Positions 1 to 5,593 of a stretch of DNA of 20,190 nucleotides are shown one piece after another; positions within the stretch are counted from its first letter, which is position 1; each line of letters starts with the position of its first letter. The notes under the pieces were generated by a model. It was given only the letters and a program-made list of their open reading frames with translations. It searched no databases and had not been told where the DNA came from. The translations under genes and the position numbers were made by a program. This DNA is from Candidatus Liptonbacteria bacterium (GTDB taxonomy: Bacteria; Patescibacteriota; Minisyncoccia; UBA6257; 2-01-FULL-56-20): assembly GCA_016212635.1 (NCBI GenBank), contig JACRFR010000027.1, forward strand, positions 1 through 20,190, given 5' to 3'.

Positions 1-78
1 AGTAGGGGGTCGAGAGTAGGGGGTAGGGGGTGCTAACAGTCAATGGTCAGTAGTCAGTAGTCAATGGTCAGTAGTCAG
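1..78. repeat. Degenerate 7-bp-period tandem repeats
   Basis: Two adjoining tracts. The first (about 1-30) is built on GAGTAGGGGGT-like units. The second (about 38-78) is a clean 7-nt series alternating AGTCAAT, GGTCAGT and AGTCAGT. The same 7-bp periodicity with related unit sequences recurs at 4091-4118, 4232-4268, 5510-5530, 7634-7676, 12390-12418, 12726-12762 and 15827-15858. It resembles the heptanucleotide STRR repeats described in cyanobacteria in style, not necessarily in origin. Confidence 0.8.
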
Positions 79-165
79 CCGTTATTTAATAATACACCTT
101 TTGGTTTGCTACGCCTAATTCATCAAGTGACCCCGGTTCTATTCATCCGATGAACTAGGGTTCGC

Positions 166-196
166 GGCCATCGTAAGACCGGGTCGTCAGATGACC
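166..196. repeat. 31-bp dispersed repeat, copy 1
   Basis: By eye, 27 of 31 positions match the reverse complement of 12062-12092, which lies inside tsaD. It contains GGGTCGTCAGATGACC. It sits in a gene-free tract (80-280) with other short palindromic fragments, such as TTCATCCGATGAA near 142-154. No gene is seen here. Confidence 0.65.
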
Positions 197-281
197 GCGC
201 GGGTCGGGTCGGGTTGGCGCTGTTCGGAAACGTCAAAAAGTTATTCCCGGAGCCCGTCGAAGGGTAGCTTTTGGCGGGTAC

Positions 282-379
282 GGGACTGTTGCCCAATGCC
301 GTTTTTGCCTGTTTTTGTCCAAAATAATCCTTATTTTCCAAGGGTAGAAATCTCAAAATAGCTATTTGGCAACAGTCCC
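282..379. mobile_element. 98-bp MITE-like element, copy 1
   Basis: The element is bounded by terminal inverted repeats GGGACTGTTGCCCAA (left) and TTTGGCAACAGTCCC (right), 15 bp with one mismatch. The interior is T-rich and has no coding potential. A second copy of the same length lies at 715-812, and only a few differences are visible. The ends resemble those of IS5/IS6-type elements (IS26 ends with GGCACTGTTGCAAA), suggesting a non-autonomous derivative moved in trans. No target duplication is obvious, so the family assignment is a guess. Confidence 0.75.
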
Positions 380-469
380 ATGGCATGGCCCTCGACAAGC
401 TCGGGCAATAAAATCGGTGGTTTCCGAACAGCGCCGGTCGGGTTGGCGCTGTTCGAAAACCCCAGGTTT

Positions 470-537
470 GTCATTCCGGCGAAAGCCGGAATCCAGGTTT
501 TCTTAGTCACTGGATCCCGGGTCAAGCCCGGGATGAC
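470..537. repeat. CATTCCGG-type dispersed palindromic repeat
   Basis: It begins GTCATTCC and ends GGATGAC. Inside are two small palindromes: CCGGCGAAAGCCGG and CCCGGGTCAAGCCCGGG. This is the common bacterial intergenic pattern in which two short hairpins carry CATTCC/GGATGA ends. A more degenerate relative lies at 14271-14390 upstream of valS. Confidence 0.75.
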
Positions 538-641
538 ACTCGGCAAGCGGGGGAATCAATGTTTTCGAACAGCGCCGGTCGGGTTTGACACCACGTGCTA
601 CTCGTGCTGAATATTAGGCACGTATCTTAACATCATGACTT

Positions 642-707
642 CCGCGTTAGTCCGCGTGAAGTCCCCGCCTGCGCCCGGCTTCGGGCGGGCAGGCGCGTTA
701 GTCCGCG
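642..707. repeat. CGCGTTAGTCCGCG repeats flanking a GC hairpin
   Basis: GCGTTAGTCCGCG occurs exactly at 644-656 and 695-707. Between them is a strong hairpin around GCTT (667-694, arms beginning GCCTGC and ending GCAGGC). The unit belongs to the same family as the CGCGGACTGACGCAG-type blocks inside atpA, tsaD and valS. Confidence 0.65.
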
Positions 708-714
708 CCATGAG

Positions 715-812
715 GGGATTGTTGCCCAATACCGTTTTTGCCTGTTTTTATCCAAAATAATCCTTATTTTTCAAGGGTCGAAATCTCAAAATAGCTATTT
801 GGCAACAGTCCC
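715..812. mobile_element. 98-bp MITE-like element, copy 2
   Basis: Same length, orientation and ends as 282-379 (left end GGGATTGTTGCCCAA, right end TTTGGCAACAGTCCC). The few visible differences include a C-to-T change in the left terminal repeat. Two nearly identical copies within 450 bp argue for recent mobility or a local duplication. Confidence 0.75.
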
Positions 813-817
813 TTATT

Positions 818-854
818 GAGGCCGGGCCTTGCAAATTCCCCAAGGCCCGACCTC
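818..854. repeat. Palindromic element, GAGGTCGGGCCTTG family
   Basis: Arms GAGGCCGGGCCTTG (818-831) and CAAGGCCCGACCTC (841-854) pair with one mismatch around a 9-nt loop. The arm sequence is closely related to that of the large hairpin at 3249-3300. There is no T-tract, so a terminator role is uncertain. Confidence 0.6.
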
Positions 855-897
855 GGATGTTCTTGTGTCCAGTAAGTATTTTCTAACGGGGTGAATT

Positions 898-906
898 TGG
901 TATAAT
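898..906 (+). promoter_or_regulatory. Extended -10 promoter (TGGTATAAT)
   Basis: A perfect TATAAT at 901-906 is preceded by TG one base upstream, the extended -10 form. No good -35 hexamer lies 17 bp upstream, as expected for extended -10 promoters. Transcription would start near 913, about 32 nt before the ATG at 945. Confidence 0.6.
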
Positions 907-944
907 TTAACTTATTAAGGTCTACCCATTTAAAATCAATATCC

Positions 945-1151
945 ATGCAACTACCTCGTTTTATAGTAGTGGCGCTGATGGTCATAATCGGCGGATTGAT
1001 GCTCGGCAATGTCGCCCAGTTCTGGTACACTTACAATGTCGCGCTGCCGACCGCGGAACGCGCGGATGTCTCGACTCGGACCCAGCAAATGCTTTTAACC
1101 AACTTGAGCAAGCGAATCATAATCTTGGAGCAGAAGGTGGGATTGAGGTAA
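945..1151 (+). CDS. Small single-pass membrane protein, unknown function
   Basis: 68 residues. A hydrophobic helix spans roughly residues 6-26 (FIVVALMVIIGGLMLGNVAQ) after a short basic N-terminus. A polar segment follows, then a possible amphipathic or coiled C-terminal region (LLTNLSKRIIILEQKV). It could be an anchored coiled-coil protein with the C-terminus outside, but I do not recognise a family. It follows a good extended -10 promoter and has no Shine-Dalgarno motif. A GC hairpin lies about 50 bp after the stop. Septum-associated FtsB/FtsL-like proteins have this general architecture, but that is only a shape resemblance. Confidence 0.55.
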   Translation: MQLPRFIVVALMVIIGGLMLGNVAQFWYTYNVALPTAERADVSTRTQQMLLTNLSKRIIILEQKVGLR

Positions 1152-1203
1152 TGGTGTTACTTTTCTTGGTATATTTACGTTCTACTAGCTAATGGGAAGA
1201 GGT

Positions 1204-1227
1204 CCCGGGGTGTTTCTATGCCCCGGG
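1204..1227 (+). terminator. GC-rich hairpin, possible terminator
   Basis: CCCGGGG (1204-1210) and CCCCGGG (1221-1227) form a 7-bp perfect stem with a 10-nt loop, extendable by G-T pairs. It lies between the small membrane protein gene and the ABC exporter. The following bases (TTATAGTTTGG) are only weakly T-rich, so it is a possible rather than a typical terminator. Confidence 0.4.
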
Positions 1228-1260
1228 GTTATAGTTTGGTGTCCGACGCGCGGGCAACCT

Positions 1261-1392
1261 ATATGTCTTATGAGTCCTATTGGTCTTATGGGACGTACAA
1301 GTCGTACCTACCTTGCGCCACCGCTAAAGCTAAGGCGGCACGCGGTCGCCAAGGCTTCGGCAGGGCACAGTAGGACGCATAGGACTCGCAAG
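1261..1392. repeat. 9-bp-period degenerate repeat
   Basis: From 1261 to about 1305 the sequence reads as successive 9-mers such as TATGTCTTA, TGAGTCCTA, TTGGTCTTA and TGGGACGTA. A related fragment, AGGACGCATAGGACTCGC, lies just upstream of the ABC exporter start. The rest of the 1152-1400 gap has no supported gene. Confidence 0.55.
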
Positions 1393-1400
1393 CAAAAGCT

Positions 1401-3236
1401 ATGTCTAAAGAAAGCATCACCACTCGCACGCTCAAATTGCTGCGCGGCCAGGGACGCGTTGTTGTTCTTTTGGTCGGACTGATCATCGTCGCGGCTGGTT
1501 TTGATATCGTGGTGCCATTCATTTCCCAGCGCTTGATCGACACCCTGATCAACTTCTTTAGGAACGGCGGGCCCGCGCCGACCCTTTTCCTCCTGCTTGC
1601 CGCGAGCGGCATTTTCTTGGCGACCGTCTTGAATCGCGCGGTGCGCTCCTTTTATGACTACCGCCTGATGACCACCTCCACCCGCACCGAGGACAAGATC
1701 AAAAACCAAGCCTTCGAAAAATACCTGGGCCTGCATGCGCTCTTCCACCATGGGTCATCCAGCGGCCAGCTGATCGGCCGGATCGAACGCGGAGCAACCG
1801 CGATCTACATCATCATTAATGATATCTTCGGTCAGAGCCTCCTGCCGCCGCTCGCGATCTTCTTGGGTGTCTTTACGGCACTCTTACTTAAAAACTTTTG
1901 GATCGCCTTGATCGTCCTTCTGCCTCTGCCGATCTATCTTTTGGTGATCAAGCGGCTGACTGATCGCATTTACGAAATTGACCGCCAGGCGCATGAGGAA
2001 TATGAGCAAGTGGCCAAGCACACTTACGATGTGGCGGGTAATGTGCTCACGGTCAAGAAGTTTTCCCAGGAGCACGCGGAGGCCGCGGTCCAAGCGGAGC
2101 TTCAGGACAAGTTCCGCACCACCCAGTATCAAGCGGAAAGGTTATGGGTCGCGATCGAGACCAGTCAAACCGTGATCGCCACCGCGGGCCGGATCGCGGT
2201 CATTCTGCTGGGTGGATTCATGGTCATCCGCGGCCAAAGTTCGGTCGGTGAGTTTGTTTTGTATGTGACCCTGCAAAACATGGCCTACTCTCCCCTGGCC
2301 CAGCTCTCGGTGCTCTTTCCGCGCTTGCGGCGGAACATCTCCCGGGCGGAGCGGCTATTCGCCGTTCTGGACGAGCCTGTCCATATCACGAATCAGTCGG
2401 ACGCAACTGAACTTCCCGTCTTGCATCGCGCCATCGAGTTTCGAAAAGTGTCTTTCGGCTACCGGGAGATATCAACGAACAACGAATCAATTACGAATCT
2501 ACGAATCATTCGCAAATTCGAAACAGATTCGCAATTCGCTGATAAGCCCATGCGTTGGGCCATACGGAACGTGAGTGTCACTATTCCCGCCAACTCCACG
2601 GTGGCGCTGGTCGGGCGCTCGGGCAGCGGCAAGACCACGTTCGTTAATCTCCTACTGCGCTCCTACGATCCCCAGGAGGGCGCCATCTGCATCGACGGCA
2701 CGGACATTCGCACCGTGACCCAGACGTCACTCCGGGCCCAGGTCGCAGTGGTGCCGCAAGAGGTGGATCTCTTCTCACGGACGATCTCCGAGAATATCGC
2801 TTACGGCAAACCGGCCGCGACCCGGGCGGAGGTGGAAGCCGCCGCGCGCACGGCCCTGGCTCATAACTTTATCCAAAACCTGGAAAACGGCTATGACACT
2901 GTGGTCGGCGAGCGCGGCGTCAAACTGTCCGGCGGTGAGCGCCAGCGTATCGGCATCGCCCGCGCGGTCTTGAAAGATCCGCGCATCCTGATCTTCGACG
3001 AGGCCACCAGCCACTTGGACACCGAGAGCGAACAGCTTATTCGGCGGGCCACCGAGGCGGTCATGCGCGACCGGACCACGATCATTATCGCTCACCGCCT
3101 GTCGACCATCCTCAAGGCGGACACCATCTTTGTTTTCCACCTGGGCCGCCTGGAAGCGCGTGGAACCCATGCCGAGCTCTTGCGCCGCAGTCCGACCTAC
3201 AAGAAGCTGTACACGCTGCAGTTCGCCAGAGAGTAG
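1401..3236 (+). CDS. ABC exporter, fused permease and ATPase
   Basis: 611 residues, a half-transporter expected to dimerise in the inner membrane and export lipid, peptide or drug-like substrates. The substrate cannot be told from sequence. The N-terminal ~320 residues hold the six-helix exporter membrane domain. The ATPase domain follows: Walker A GRSGSGKTT from about residue 404, signature LSGGE at 509-513, Walker B ILIFDE with Asp533 and catalytic Glu534, and H-loop IIAHRLS. All catalytic motifs are intact. Between the first ATPase strand (VSFGY) and the next (WAIRNVSVTIP) there are about 27 extra residues encoded by an ATTCG-type repeat (2469-2546) that is otherwise intergenic in this window. 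The ATG at 1401 has no Shine-Dalgarno motif. MsbA/MdlB-like subfamilies are all possible. Confidence 0.93.
   Translation: MSKESITTRTLKLLRGQGRVVVLLVGLIIVAAGFDIVVPFISQRLIDTLINFFRNGGPAPTLFLLLAASGIFLATVLNRAVRSFYDYRLMTTSTRTEDKIKNQAFEKYLGLHALFHHGSSSGQLIGRIERGATAIYIIINDIFGQSLLPPLAIFLGVFTALLLKNFWIALIVLLPLPIYLLVIKRLTDRIYEIDRQAHEEYEQVAKHTYDVAGNVLTVKKFSQEHAEAAVQAELQDKFRTTQYQAERLWVAIETSQTVIATAGRIAVILLGGFMVIRGQSSVGEFVLYVTLQNMAYSPLAQLSVLFPRLRRNISRAERLFAVLDEPVHITNQSDATELPVLHRAIEFRKVSFGYREISTNNESITNLRIIRKFETDSQFADKPMRWAIRNVSVTIPANSTVALVGRSGSGKTTFVNLLLRSYDPQEGAICIDGTDIRTVTQTSLRAQVAVVPQEVDLFSRTISENIAYGKPAATRAEVEAAARTALAHNFIQNLENGYDTVVGERGVKLSGGERQRIGIARAVLKDPRILIFDEATSHLDTESEQLIRRATEAVMRDRTTIIIAHRLSTILKADTIFVFHLGRLEARGTHAELLRRSPTYKKLYTLQFARE
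2469..2546. repeat. ATTCG-type repeat inside the ABC exporter gene
   Basis: The tract is built from ACGAATC and ATTCGCAAATTCG units and ends ATTCGCTGATA. The linkers at 4501-4600 and 17187-17265 show the same design, both starting with ATCAACGAAT and ending with ATTCGCTGATA. Here it is read in frame and adds about 27 residues. Confidence 0.8.
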
Positions 3237-3248
3237 AAGCGAACCGTA

Positions 3249-3300
3249 GTATCGAGGCCCGACCTCGAACAGCACTCTGTTCGAGGTCGGGCCTCGATAC
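3249..3300. repeat. 24-bp perfect palindromic hairpin before atpB
   Basis: Positions 3249-3272 pair exactly with 3277-3300 around a CACT loop; the arm begins GTATCGAGGCCCGACCTCG. It lies between the exporter stop and the putative atpB promoter. There is no T-tract after it, so it may be a dispersed palindrome that also acts as a transcription boundary. The arm shares GAGGTCGGGCCT with the palindrome at 818-854. Confidence 0.85.
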
Positions 3301-3301
3301 A

Positions 3302-3330
3302 TTGCAGAAAGCGCGAGAAAGGCCTACAAT
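3302..3330 (+). promoter_or_regulatory. Candidate promoter of the atp operon
   Basis: TTGCAG (3302-3307), a 17-bp spacer and TACAAT (3325-3330). The start site would be near 3337, 16 nt before the atpB ATG at 3353. The -35 matches only the TTG of the consensus, so support comes mainly from the -10, the spacing and the position right after the hairpin. Confidence 0.45.
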
Positions 3331-3352
3331 TTACCGTTCATTTAATATCCAC

Positions 3353-4090
3353 ATGGAAACCGGCCCCGAAATATCTCTCCGCGCGGAACCGATCTTTCAT
3401 CTCGGCAGTTTCACCGTTACTAATTCCCTGCTCCTGGGCGCACTGGCCGCGCTCCTACTGATCATTCTCGGCCTGGTTTTGCGGCGGAAATTGACACTCA
3501 TACCCAGTGGCATCCAAAACGTAGCCGAAACCGCACTGGAGGGCCTCCTGGGGCTCATGGACTCGGTCTTGGGCAGCCGTCACCTGTCGGAAAAATACTT
3601 ACCTTTGGTCGCCACAATCTTCGTATTCGTCCTGACCTCTAACTGGCTGGGGCTTCTGCCTGGCATGGGCTCGATCTTGGTTCGGGAGGGCGCCAGCCAC
3701 GTGCCCCTCTTGCGCTCCCCCTCCGCGGACCTGAACTTCACTTTGGGCTTGGCGATCGTGGCGGTTCTGGCCATTAACGTTTTTGGAGTGGCGGCGATCG
3801 GCATCTGGAAACACGCCGGTAAGTTTTTCAACTTCAAAAATCCTATTCTGTTCAGCGTGGGATTTTTGGAGCTCATCTCGGAATTCGCCCGCATGGTTTC
3901 TTTCTCCTTCCGGCTTTTCGGCAATGTCTTCGCCGGAGAGGTGCTGCTCATCATCATCGGCTTTCTCGTGCCCTACATTGTCCCGCTGCCATTTTTGTTC
4001 CTGGAGATCTTTGTGGGCTTGATTCAGGCGTTTATTTTTGCCATGCTAACGCTGGTGTTCATCGCCGGCGCCGTGGCGGAGAATCATTAG
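3353..4090 (+). CDS. atpB: F1Fo ATP synthase subunit a
   Basis: 245 residues from the ATG at 3353; the in-frame TTG at 3302 lies in the putative promoter and is unlikely. Subunit a forms the half-channels that deliver ions to the c-ring in the membrane. Multiple hydrophobic helices are visible. The helix with the essential arginine reads SFSFRLFGNVFAGE, the family hallmark. The C-terminal helix LIQAFIFAMLTLVFIAGAV is also typical. It is the first gene of an atpB-E-F-H-A-G-D-C cluster in standard order; no atpI is seen upstream. No Shine-Dalgarno motif is present. Confidence 0.95.
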   Translation: METGPEISLRAEPIFHLGSFTVTNSLLLGALAALLLIILGLVLRRKLTLIPSGIQNVAETALEGLLGLMDSVLGSRHLSEKYLPLVATIFVFVLTSNWLGLLPGMGSILVREGASHVPLLRSPSADLNFTLGLAIVAVLAINVFGVAAIGIWKHAGKFFNFKNPILFSVGFLELISEFARMVSFSFRLFGNVFAGEVLLIIIGFLVPYIVPLPFLFLEIFVGLIQAFIFAMLTLVFIAGAVAENH

Positions 4091-4268
4091 CGAGTGGCGA
4101 GTAGAGAGTAGGGAGTAGAAAAAAGGGGGGGCAAGAGAAAGAAAACAAGAAATATAAAAACTAGAACAAAAGGTCGCAAATAAAAAAATATTATTGAGCA
4201 GAAGAGCAAGGAATATCGAGGGTTTCTAAAATCCACTACTCGCTACTCCCTACTCGCTACTCCCTATC
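4091..4268. repeat. atpB-atpE linker with opposed heptad tracts
   Basis: The left arm (4091-4118) is GAGTAG-type 7-bp repeats. The right arm (4232-4268) is the reverse complement type (CTACTCGCTACTCCC). The two arms could pair across an A-rich centre of about 110 nt. A TATAAA at 4153-4158 in the centre might serve as an internal -10, with no supporting -35. Confidence 0.7.
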
Positions 4269-4272
4269 TAAC

Positions 4273-4500
4273 ATGGATGCAGAATCAATAAGAATGCTGG
4301 CCACGGCCCTGACCATCGCGGTCGGCGTGATCGCGCCGGCCTTCGCCATCGGAAAGATCGGGTCGGAATCGACCAACGCTATCGGGCGGAATCCGGAGGC
4401 CGCGCCCAAGATCCAAACCGCGATGATCTTGGCGATCGCCTTCGCCGAGGCCTTGGCAATTTACACGTTAGTTATCGCCTTGATTATTAAGTTCACGTAG
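4273..4500 (+). CDS. atpE: F1Fo ATP synthase subunit c
   Basis: 75 residues, a two-helix hairpin that assembles into the rotor ring. The loop GRNPEA (residues 38-43) is the polar loop contacting F1. The ion-binding carboxylate is Glu59 in FAEALAIY. Glu is followed by Ala rather than Ser/Thr, which suggests proton rather than sodium coupling (inference). The helix-1 packing motif, normally GxGxGxGxG, aligns here as Ala21, Ala23, Ala25, Gly27 and Ser31, so it is alanine-rich. The ATG at 4273 follows the heptad repeat with no Shine-Dalgarno motif. Confidence 0.94.
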   Translation: MDAESIRMLATALTIAVGVIAPAFAIGKIGSESTNAIGRNPEAAPKIQTAMILAIAFAEALAIYTLVIALIIKFT

Positions 4501-4600
4501 GTCATCAACGAATAGCGAATCGGATGCGAATTTACGAATGAGCCATTGATACTCTCTGCAAATTCGCAAATTCGAAATGAATTCGTTATTCGCTGATATT
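4501..4600. repeat. ATTCG-type repeat linker, atpE-atpF
   Basis: About 100 bp made almost wholly of ACGAAT/ATTCG units in two opposed orientations, ending ATTCGCTGATATT three bases before atpF. It has the same layout as 17187-17265 and as the in-gene copy at 2469-2546. Confidence 0.75.
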
Positions 4601-4602
4601 AA

Positions 4603-5109
4603 ATGGAATCTCTCGTCCACAATCTAGGGCTAGACTGGAAACTGCTTTTAGCTCAAGCGGTCAACTTTTTGATCGTCTTGGTCGTCCTGCGTTTGACTGT
4701 TTACCAGCCGCTCTTGCACCTGCTTCGCGAGCGCCGCCGCCGAATCGAGGAGGGACTGACCAAGGCGCAGGAGGCAGATCGTCGCTTGGGAGAGATCGGT
4801 GAGCTCCAGAAGGAAAAGCTCCGAGAAGCGGAACAGCAGGGCCTGTCTATCATCCGCAACGCCGAGACGCAAGCGGCGGCGCGCGGAGATGAGATACTCA
4901 AGGCCGCCGCGGGTCGAGAGGCGGAAGTAATGAAACGGGCGGATGGCCGCGCGGAAGCGATGGCCGCGGAGACGCGCAGTCAGCTGGAGGGCGAGGCGGT
5001 GGGATTGGTCAAGCGCATTCTAACCCGGGTGGTGGAGGTCGATCCCCAGGCGGTGGACGACGCCTTGATCCAGAAAGTCGCCCGGGAGACACGGATTCAC
5101 GCGGACTAG
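4603..5109 (+). CDS. atpF: F1Fo ATP synthase subunit b
   Basis: 168 residues, the peripheral stalk subunit that holds F1 against rotation. One N-terminal membrane helix (about residues 12-33, LLLAQAVNFLIVLVVLRLTV) is followed by the conserved YQPLLHLLRERRRRIEEGL start of the stalk. A long charged Ala/Glu/Arg-rich coiled coil runs to about residue 150. The size is typical of bacterial b. It ends 8 nt before atpH, so translational coupling is plausible. Confidence 0.93.
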   Translation: MESLVHNLGLDWKLLLAQAVNFLIVLVVLRLTVYQPLLHLLRERRRRIEEGLTKAQEADRRLGEIGELQKEKLREAEQQGLSIIRNAETQAAARGDEILKAAAGREAEVMKRADGRAEAMAAETRSQLEGEAVGLVKRILTRVVEVDPQAVDDALIQKVARETRIHAD

Positions 5110-5117
5110 ACCTAGAA

Positions 5118-5528
5118 ATGGCTAAGTCACTATCATCCTCGACTTACGGACGGACATTCACGGAATTCCTGCGCCGCTACCCTAAGGCCGAATCGAATCG
5201 ATTCCTCGCAGCGTTTGTAAATTTAATCCATCAAAACGGAGACTGGCCGCGACGGAAACGAATTCTGCGGAGCTGTGAACTGCGTTGGCGGAAAACAGCG
5301 GGCCGGCCGCTCCTGACCATTGAGAGCGCGCGGCGATTATCCCCAGCTCAGCGCCAGGTGGTGGACAAGCAATTTGCCCATGCTCCGGCGGATTTGGAAG
5401 AAGTGCTGCGACCGGAGCTCTTGGCGGGCGTGCGTCTGACCCAAAATGACGAGCGGCAGCTGGACTGGACCCTGGCGAAGTTACTGCGGGAAACATTCGT
5501 GGAACAAGAAGTAAGAAGTAGGAAGTAA
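5118..5528 (+). CDS. atpH: F1Fo ATP synthase subunit delta, short
   Basis: 136 residues against about 175-180 in most bacteria. The subunit links stalk subunit b to the top of F1. The C-terminal domain is recognisable (GRPLLTIESARRLSPAQ, then LRPELLAGVRLTQNDERQLDWTLAKLL). The N-terminal helical domain is reduced to roughly 60 residues. The last codons (QEVRSRK) come from a 7-bp-period GAAGTAA/GAAGTAG repeat that runs across the stop, so the natural C-terminus seems to have been overwritten by repeat DNA. Assignment rests on the C-terminal motif and on gene order. Confidence 0.85.
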   Translation: MAKSLSSSTYGRTFTEFLRRYPKAESNRFLAAFVNLIHQNGDWPRRKRILRSCELRWRKTAGRPLLTIESARRLSPAQRQVVDKQFAHAPADLEEVLRPELLAGVRLTQNDERQLDWTLAKLLRETFVEQEVRSRK

Positions 5529-5590
5529 GAATTATGGAAAAACAAATTTATTTACCCCTAATTCTTAATTCATAATTCTAAATTCTAAAT
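5510..5590. repeat. Repeat spanning the atpH stop and the atpA leader
   Basis: GAAGTAAGAAGTAGGAAGTA (heptads) covers the atpH stop codon. After an A-rich stretch come AATTCTTAATTCATAATTC-type units reaching almost to the atpA ATG. No promoter is evident. Confidence 0.6.
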
Positions 5591-5593
5591 CTC

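Larger units (their letters stand above)
207..585. repeat. REP-like palindrome family (three copies)
   Basis: The full copy is 425-455: CGAACAGCGCC, a 9-nt loop GGTCGGGTT, then the exact inverse GGCGCTGTTCG. Half copies occur at 207-226 (loop plus right arm) and 566-585 (left arm plus loop). All three share the loop sequence, so they are related elements rather than chance hairpins. They are interleaved with the MITE and the CATTCCGG repeat. Fragments CCCGGAGCCCGTCGAAGGG (246-264) and CCCTCGACAAGCTCGGG (390-406) form a further inverted pair around the first MITE. Confidence 0.7.

Noticed and set aside
1..944. CRISPR array from the repeated units
   Set aside because: Units are tandem without unique spacers of regular length, and the longer repeats are two-copy elements with terminal inverted repeats.
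1192..1482. 96-codon frame upstream of and overlapping the exporter
   Set aside because: It covers a GC hairpin and a 9-bp repeat and then overlaps the exporter start in another frame.
3302..3352. TTG start for atpB
   Set aside because: It would place the start inside the proposed -35 and add 17 residues without family support; the ATG at 3353 is better.
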